NCBI GenBank assembly: GCA_015680685.1
Contig: MNCI01036264.1
Coordinates: forward strand, 138,098 to 202,097
Source: Gnetum montanum
Taxonomy: Eukaryota; Streptophyta; Gnetopsida; Gnetales; Gnetaceae
DNA: 64,000 nucleotides
Direction: 5' to 3'
Made by a program: the position numbers and the translations under genes
Notes under the pieces: model-generated
Told to the model about the DNA's origin: nothing
The model's input: only the letters and a program-made list of their open reading frames with translations
The model's database searches: none
Shown here: piece by piece, positions 57,899 through 64,000 of the stretch
How positions within the stretch are numbered: the first letter of the stretch is position 1
Layout: every line of letters starts with the position of its first letter

Positions 57899-58490
57899 CT
57901 ACAATCAATCAAGGGTTTGGAATTGCTAGAATATTCTCATAAATGAGTAATAATTTAATACCTTACTCATACCCTTAGTCATATCAAATTCTTTGTTTAT
58001 TACGATTATAGAGTTAAAATATTTTTTAATAACCCCATAGTACTTTAAATGGGTGGTATGGTCAATTAGAAGTCTTCTTAAAGTGGTTTTGGCCTTAACA
58101 CAAGTGGTTTACTTTTAAAAATTCTTAATATGTCCCTTAGCTTACCCCTATAATACCTTTCATTTGTTAGCAATTTCAAAAAACAATCGACTCAAATTTT
58201 CCTTACTAGCATGTCCCACAACTAAGGTGATCACTTCAAGATCATGTAGATTCAAAAATTACATAAATCGAAGCAATAATGAGCAAGTTATGGATGCTAG
58301 AAGTTGGGATGTTAGAGCTCTTTAGCTTAAAAAAATTGGCAACAACTCCCTTCTTGTGAAATTTGGAAATGAAAAATTTTTCTAACTCCCCTACACTATA
58401 TATAGATTTTATGTGTGTGATATCATAGATGTGATATTGTAGGACATGCAATATCATAGATACAATGTCATGATAGAAATATCAAAATTT
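57899..58490 (-). promoter_or_regulatory. Promoter-like block and 5'-UTR intron before the accessory ORF of G
   Basis: On the minus strand several ATGATAT/GATATC motifs (58412-58484) precede TATATATA (58397-58404). A donor GGGTAAGC (58140-58145, in the same context TATTATA.GGGTAAG as in F) and an acceptor ending at 57899 bound a 247-bp candidate intron. Confidence 0.55.
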
Positions 58491-60248
58491 CTAAATGTTT
58501 TTCTTGGAAAAAAATTGAGTCCCATAGAATTGTTAGAGGATATGCATCATGTTGAAAAAGGGTTTTGATATGGAGATGATGCTTCAATTGTGAAAAATGA
58601 GCATTGAAAGTCTATGATTAAGGAATCTTGGGCTATGAAAGTATATGAGGTATTGATTAAATGGATGAGAAAGACAACATTGTTGTGCTATTAGAATGGA
58701 TAGTTTGAGTGATATGGGAAGTATTTATTGTGATTGGAAGACTCAAGATGATGTGGAATTGCTTGGTAAGTATAAGATACAATAGTTATACAAGTGGGTC
58801 TTCCCCAAAGCAGGCTCTAGCCCTTAATGCCCTTGTATAACCACACATAAAAGTGCCCTTGGGCACTTAAGGAGTTGAATGTAGTGCATACCTATTTAGC
58901 AAAACAGGCATATTAGTACCACCAAATTAGAAAAATAACTCTATGTTACTCCAAATCATAAGTTATGCTCATTCAAACAATGAGATGAAATGGTTTTAGA
59001 AGGGATTGTGGAAATCAGGACATGAGGTGTCTTACCATAGACATAATGAATTCTTGTGTTTTATTAGTGGTTAATGTAATCATTAGCCTTTCTTCCCAAG
59101 ATTCAAACCAAGTCCAGATCACATTCCAGTGACATCACATCATTTCATCTCTTGGAGTCATAATTGTAAAATGATCAATGTTACAAGGAGTATTGTCACT
59201 TGGCATATTGTCCAAGGGAGGATTTTATTCATGGCACTTTATTTTTATTTTTACATTTCTGAGAAGCTGCCTACCTTCAGGCATGGTTAACATGTCTTTC
59301 CATGGGACCCTTAGAAATTTATTTTGTGCTCTTATATTTGTTAACTATGTCAACCTTTTAAAGGTAGCACTTATTTTACTCTTACTTTCATTTTTTGTTA
59401 GATCTACAAGGATATAATACAACCTTAGTAACATGATAGAACTTACAATAATAATACAAAAAGAATCCACAATTCCCTTTGATGTCACACCCTTTTCATT
59501 CCATTTGCTTCTTCAATTTTCTTTCTAGGCATAATGATCACAAGTTTATTCTTGGTTTGATAATGGAAATAATATCATTATGGCCTTGGTAGGAACCTCT
59601 TATTAATGGAATGGATGGATGGTTAATGTGGGCTCACTGTGCAAATAATCAGTCGCGTATGACTTGATTTCATAGAGAAATTTTCACTTTATTGGGCTAC
59701 ATCTTGCCTTTATTTAAATGTGCTTTATTAATGATAAAAAAATTATTTACAAAGGGTTTTAAAAAAGTATAAAAGAAATGGAAAAGATGGTAAAAAATTA
59801 TAAAAATGAAAAATGTTAAAGAATGTCAAAAATTAAAGAAATGAAAAAGATTGAATTAATGAGAAAAATGTGAAAGAAAATGAAAAAGCACTTATCAATT
59901 TTTAAGTCACAATAGGACGTCTCCCCCATGACTAAACTCTTGGAAAAGTGTTAAGAAAATGTTCCCTAGATCATACACTTTGGATGGTTCTCTTACCATC
60001 TTTAGGGTTTTAACTTTGTTATGATTATCCCATGTGATCTTACTGGTAGTTGAGTTTTGATCATCTAAATTCTTGTTTTCCTTTCCCGCTGGTATGTGTT
60101 AATGAGTTAATATTTTCATTTCCAAGTCCTTAGTTGGAGTCATTTTCTTCATATAGGAATTAGTACGTGGTTCATATGTATCCATGCATATGTTTGACAA
60201 ATTAACATTCTTAGTTAGCTGCCACATGGTGTCTTTTGATTTTATGGC
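58491..60248 (-). mobile_element. Element G spacer
   Basis: It is collinear with element F 51891-53090. The part 59121-60248 is the direct repeat partner of 7226-8366. The reverse of AAGCAGGCTCTAGCCC near 58818 matches GGGCTGGAGCCTACTTTGG in F near 52752. A minus-strand frame starting MWQLTKN near 60220 and ending at an AGTCATGGGGGAGA motif (59925) may be the end of a lost pol. Confidence 0.7.
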
Positions 60249-60299
60249 TTATGCTCTTCTTTCGGCACACATTTATGCTTCATTATTATTATGGACTAT

Positions 60300-61568
60300 T
60301 ATGATGTCTATATTAGTACTTTGAATGTTTTATCCACTAATGCACTCTTCTCTTTTAGCAATTATGCATGGAATTATTTGTGTATGGATGGCTCCATGTT
60401 TGTCCTCTTTTAAGATCTCCACAGATAAATCTCTCATGTTTAGCCTAGCATTAATAGTGCTAAGCCATGCCCTCCCCATAATAATTGGACATTCATTATC
60501 AGTATCCTTCACATCAATCACCAAGAAGTCTGCTAGGTAGGACCACCCATTGACAGTGGTCACTACATCATCAATCTGCTCAAAGGGATTGGAACAGATT
60601 GATTTGCAAGCTCCAACCTAATGTTGCATTTCTTAAATGGTGGAAGGTTCCATGTTTGATATGTGTCATAGGAGATTAAACTGACTCTAGAACTTGAGTC
60701 TAATAGAGCTTTGCATGGTAGATTCCGAACTACTCATACATAGATTAAAGGAACTCCTGGGTCAATTTACTTCTGTAGGAGTAGCCCTGCCTTAATCTAA
60801 TTAGTAACAATGGAAGTGAGCATGAAAGTCTATATTTTTAGACTTGATGATGATGGAAGCTTATCAAGAGTGAGAAGATCTATTTTAGGAGAAGATGGTC
60901 TTGATAAAGCTCCTATTCTACCAACCTTCTCTGGACTCATCCTAAAGGAAGGACGTTTCTTTGTTTGGCCCTTAGCATTGCTGGTGAGATCTTCTATTCA
61001 TACATTTACTATTCTTGTAGCCTTCTTCTATTGCAATTGTGATGGTAGTTTACCCTACATAGCGCATGGTGGCACTGGTGGTAAGGGGTTTGGATTGGGA
61101 CTTCAGAAATCAGTTGCTTGTGAATGCACGTGCGAGTTTAGATTAGTCCTTGGTGGTGTTAGTTGGTGGTATTGTGGTGGGTGATATTGTGGTTTTTAAA
61201 TAGTGGTAGTTGCTAGTGAGATTAGACACTAGACATAGTATCCATAAGGATCAGGTTGTCAATATGGTACTATTGGTGTGACGATGGCATGGCCCATGAT
61301 TGCAACTGCTGCTGCTACTAATGGTAGTGCTCCTACAATTGCGATAAGGCTTCACTAAGATGGTACATTGGTTGAGGTTGTCATATATAGTTACCTTGAG
61401 GATAAGGTAACCATTTAGGCATTTTCTTTTGAAACAAATCATGGGTTAAGTACATATTCCCTCATTTCTTGCAAATGTACCATGAATGGACAATATCCCT
61501 CAGGATGTTCATACTAGCACACAATGCAACCTTCATCATCTATGAAGTTAATGTCTAAGTACCCCAAC
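60300..61568 (-). pseudogene. Element G protease and gag C-terminal region
   Basis: A minus-strand protease remnant has ALLDSSSRVSLIS (near 60700) and SYLADFLVIDVKD, CPIIMGRAWLSTINARLN (60330-60563), matching element A. The gag part toward the right ends in CIVC, a stop, and YEHPEGYCPFMVHLQEM (near 61490), the family's putative metal-binding motif. The region ends where element H starts at 61569. Stops and frameshifts are frequent. Confidence 0.75.
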
Positions 61569-62532
61569 TAATGAGTGGTGAGGTACCCCTACACTCAACC
61601 ATACGAAACGAGCGTAGCACGAGCAATCTGGTCAAACTCCGTAAACTAAATGCCTAAACGCCCCATGGAACACTTGGGGTTAATCATTCGTTGTCTTCCC
61701 AGACTTACTTGTTGTTGTCACGGTGTATGGTTAAGTAAGTCCGAGGTATATGATTTTTATAGCTTTTCTATTTTTCTCCTATGCTATTGAGGTGAAGGGT
61801 TGAGAAACTAGCTAACTCTAACTAAGGACCTAAGTCTAAATTAACTAGCCTCAGCATCCGTTCCCACTTATTGTACACACCCTGAACTATGCAACTATGG
61901 CTACCAAACGCTAATCGTTACTAGGATCACCACACGTAACTCACATGCTCGAAGTGGTCGTACTGAGGCACTTAACTAGCCTAAACATGATGAGCAACCG
62001 ATTCCTTGACTAGCCGTACACATCTGTAGATGCTTGTAATCAAGTTGTACCCATCCCACATTATAGGAGTTGAGGGTGAGAGAGAATAATCGCGATGAGC
62101 AGCCGATTCCTTGATTAGCCGTACACATTCGTCAATGCTCGTAATCAAGTCGTACTCATGCCGTGCTAATGTAGGTAATAAATAACAAGTAGGAAATAAC
62201 ATGTAATAAACCTATTCCATGTACTACAAGGTTTATCCACAAATATCATCTTTATTACTGTACACAACTTGCGTTCAGGTACAAACTACTTGAATAAAGA
62301 TCCGTTCACTTGGGGACTCCTACTGCGGGCACATGGAAACTATTCTATCTCTAGAGTGATCAATCTACTATAGTTTTCCTACTTTAAGCCTAGGATGAGA
62401 AATGAGGGGAGTGCCACCTCTTATTTATAGATTTTGCAATGGACCGTAATATCGCGTACGCGATATCGCAGGGGACAACACTATATTGCATGGGATGCGA
62501 TATTGCGGCACATGTGATATCACATCTCATCA
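61569..62532 (-). repeat. Element H 3' LTR (964 bp)
   Basis: It runs from TAATGAG (decayed TGATGAG) to CTCATCA at 62526-62532. It is of the A/E type, with a minus-strand TATAAATAAG box near 62420 and a rich GATATC block at 62450-62525. It is longer than the others owing to a 65-bp duplication (61989 and 62094). CCAAC (61564-61568) is the left flank. Confidence 0.85.
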
Positions 62533-64000
62533 TACCCCCATGACTGAATGAAAACTCATCCTTAAGTTTCTTACAATAATATCAGGAAGGTATCGAATTA
62601 TTGAAGGGAATGGAACTAATGGGATGACATGTGAACAGATCATTATTACAAGACTTGACAAAACTAGTGTTCATGACAACAAGGGTGAACACTTTATTAC
62701 AATGACATCAGGCCTTTGTTGGCAACTAAGAAAGAGAGAGAGAAAGAAGTGTTGCTGCTACCAACACCAAGATTGCACCTTCATTGTTCATCCATAAGCG
62801 TGCCATCGATCTTGCTCCTTGAATAGCTGTTTCAACACTGCTCCATTCCAAGTGTTTGCTCCAGATCCAATCCATTGTTGCATGTCCGCCATCTGCACAC
62901 ACAACACAATCGTATATTAGCAAGGGTAATTAAATCATCATGTAATTCATACCTTGCTTCGGTGTAAGTCCATTGGCTAGGTTGTGGTATGGCTGATATG
63001 GATCTGGGAATATATTAATGATGACTACCGAAGGTGTAGGGGTTAGGAAGAAAATCAAAAATTTTCAGGGATAGGAGAAAATCGAAAAAATCAAGCCCCG
63101 TACCCCCATGACTAATCGCGAACCTCCGGTAGTGTTAAAATGGAGAAGGAAAAGGAGTAATAAAGATAGATAAAAAGGGACAACTATGGCATCGATGAAA
63201 TGGATGTCAATATGGTAATGAACAAAATAAAATTAACTGCAAAATGTTAGGGGAAAGAAGTTAACAGATGCTCCAAATAGGAATGTCAATGGGTCCTCCC
63301 CAAAGCAGGCTCATGCCCTTAATGCCCTGACAAACCCACATTCAAAGAGTCCGTAGGCTCCGGGAATGTTATTTGGAACAAGAGTTAAAGTCTTAACCGC
63401 AAGAATTTACGAAAAAGAAAACAATGCATCAACCAAAATATATACACTAATGATACAACCGACAATGAGGTAAACAATGGAGAGAAGAGAATGGAATGGA
63501 ATCCCAAGAACAAGGTGGTGTACAGCCCCTTGTGTGTTTTATGATTAATGTAACTTGGCAAGTCTCATTCCAACTCCGACCTCAAACCAACCACATCCAG
63601 TGACTTCGCATCAATGCATTCGGCTAAACCATCCACTTGGGTAACAAGGATGCATCTCCAATTAGCCATCACCATTTCGACAAAACAAATGAGCAAATGG
63701 GAAGCGAGAAGGGCCTTAGTTAGAGGGAACACTTTTGGTTCCATAACCAGTGCTTGTAGCCCAATTTTATTTTTCTAAGGGGTGTGCTTTGAATTCTCAC
63801 TTTTTTTTGTGTTTTTATGTGTGAGAACCACATCATGCAAAGACTTCTTATTTTTATTGACTCAACTTCCAATAATTGGGTATCATCAAAATGGTAAGAA
63901 AACTCAAGAAGAAAACATCCAAGCACCCAAGAGAATGGCCAACACAAAAGCATCAAGTTCCCTTGAAGTCACACCCTTTTCAATCCTTGAGTCCTTCCTT
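62533..64000 (-). mobile_element. Element H polypurine tract and 3' region, cut by window end
   Basis: The mirror of the polypurine tract (TACCCCCATGACTGA) follows the LTR. The rest matches element E 43859-45722 in reverse, including the second PPT-like motif (ACCCCCATGACTAA, near 63101), the frame with TMDWIWSKHLEW (62726-62923) and the block AATGGAATCCCAAGAACAAG. The rest of H lies beyond 64000. Confidence 0.85.

Larger units (their letters stand above)
39573..61568 (-). mobile_element. Element G: LTR retroelement with accessory ORF, interrupted by E, F and H
   Basis: Read on the minus strand from 61568 leftwards: gag and protease, a spacer, a promoter-like block and intron, the accessory coiled-coil ORF in three pieces, a polypurine tract and the 3' LTR. 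E (41195-46537) and F (48353-57563) split the ORF; H (61569 onward) cuts gag. Removing E and F gives a continuous segment collinear with element F. RT and integrase are absent between protease and spacer (only about 80 bp separate them). The 5' LTR is not in the window. Confidence 0.85.

Noticed and set aside
61555-62560. A tandem array in which one LTR serves both G and H, suggested by CCCCAAC left of the LTR looking like a primer-site remnant
   Set aside because: The bases left of 61569 are gag coding sequence (just after the YEHPEGYC motif), not a leader, so a simple insertion of H into G's gag explains the arrangement.

Overview
The window looks like intergenic and intronic DNA from a land plant with a large, repeat-rich nuclear genome. 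It is AT-rich and almost entirely made of decayed LTR retrotransposons of the Ty3/Gypsy superfamily. Plant-specific genes appear only as an exon-split LRR receptor-like kinase ectodomain and a broken fasciclin-like arabinogalactan gene. Old diverged LTR elements nested in each other, and an intron of about 16 kb filled by two of them, are what one expects in a gymnosperm, but that assignment is inference.

Layout. 1-4589 is the 3' two thirds of a Ty3/Gypsy element (C). Its gag-protease-RNase H-RT-RNase H-integrase reading frame is interrupted only by stop codons. 4590-5400 holds an AT-rich region with a TATA box and an unrecognised acidic ORF. 5886-6806 has two coding-like relics, the second a clear FLA pseudogene. 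7226-8366 is an isolated retroelement fragment and 9595-10432 a probable retroposon. 12482-33363 (minus strand) carries at least six phase-matched LRR exons. Autonomous-type element A (17327-27158) and chromovirus-type element B (27186-32493) both sit in one intron of this gene. 35690-39568 holds remnants of further Gypsy elements (D and a plus-strand RNase H).

From 39573 to the window end is a nest. Element G (minus strand) is interrupted by non-autonomous element E (41195-46537, perfect 5-bp target duplication), by element F (48353-57563), and in its gag by element H (61569 to beyond the window).

A, D, E, F, G and H share LTR ends TGATGAG...CTCATCA. Where the site is visible they have a tRNA-Asp-type primer binding site. 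A has pol; E has only gag and a 3' region. F and G lack reverse transcriptase and integrase, and instead carry a long coiled-coil ORF (about 930 codons) preceded in both copies by a GATATC/TATA promoter-like block and a short 5'-UTR intron. That accessory ORF is the most unusual thing here. No gene in the window is convincingly intact. All alignments are by eye; divergences are estimates and no database search was run.
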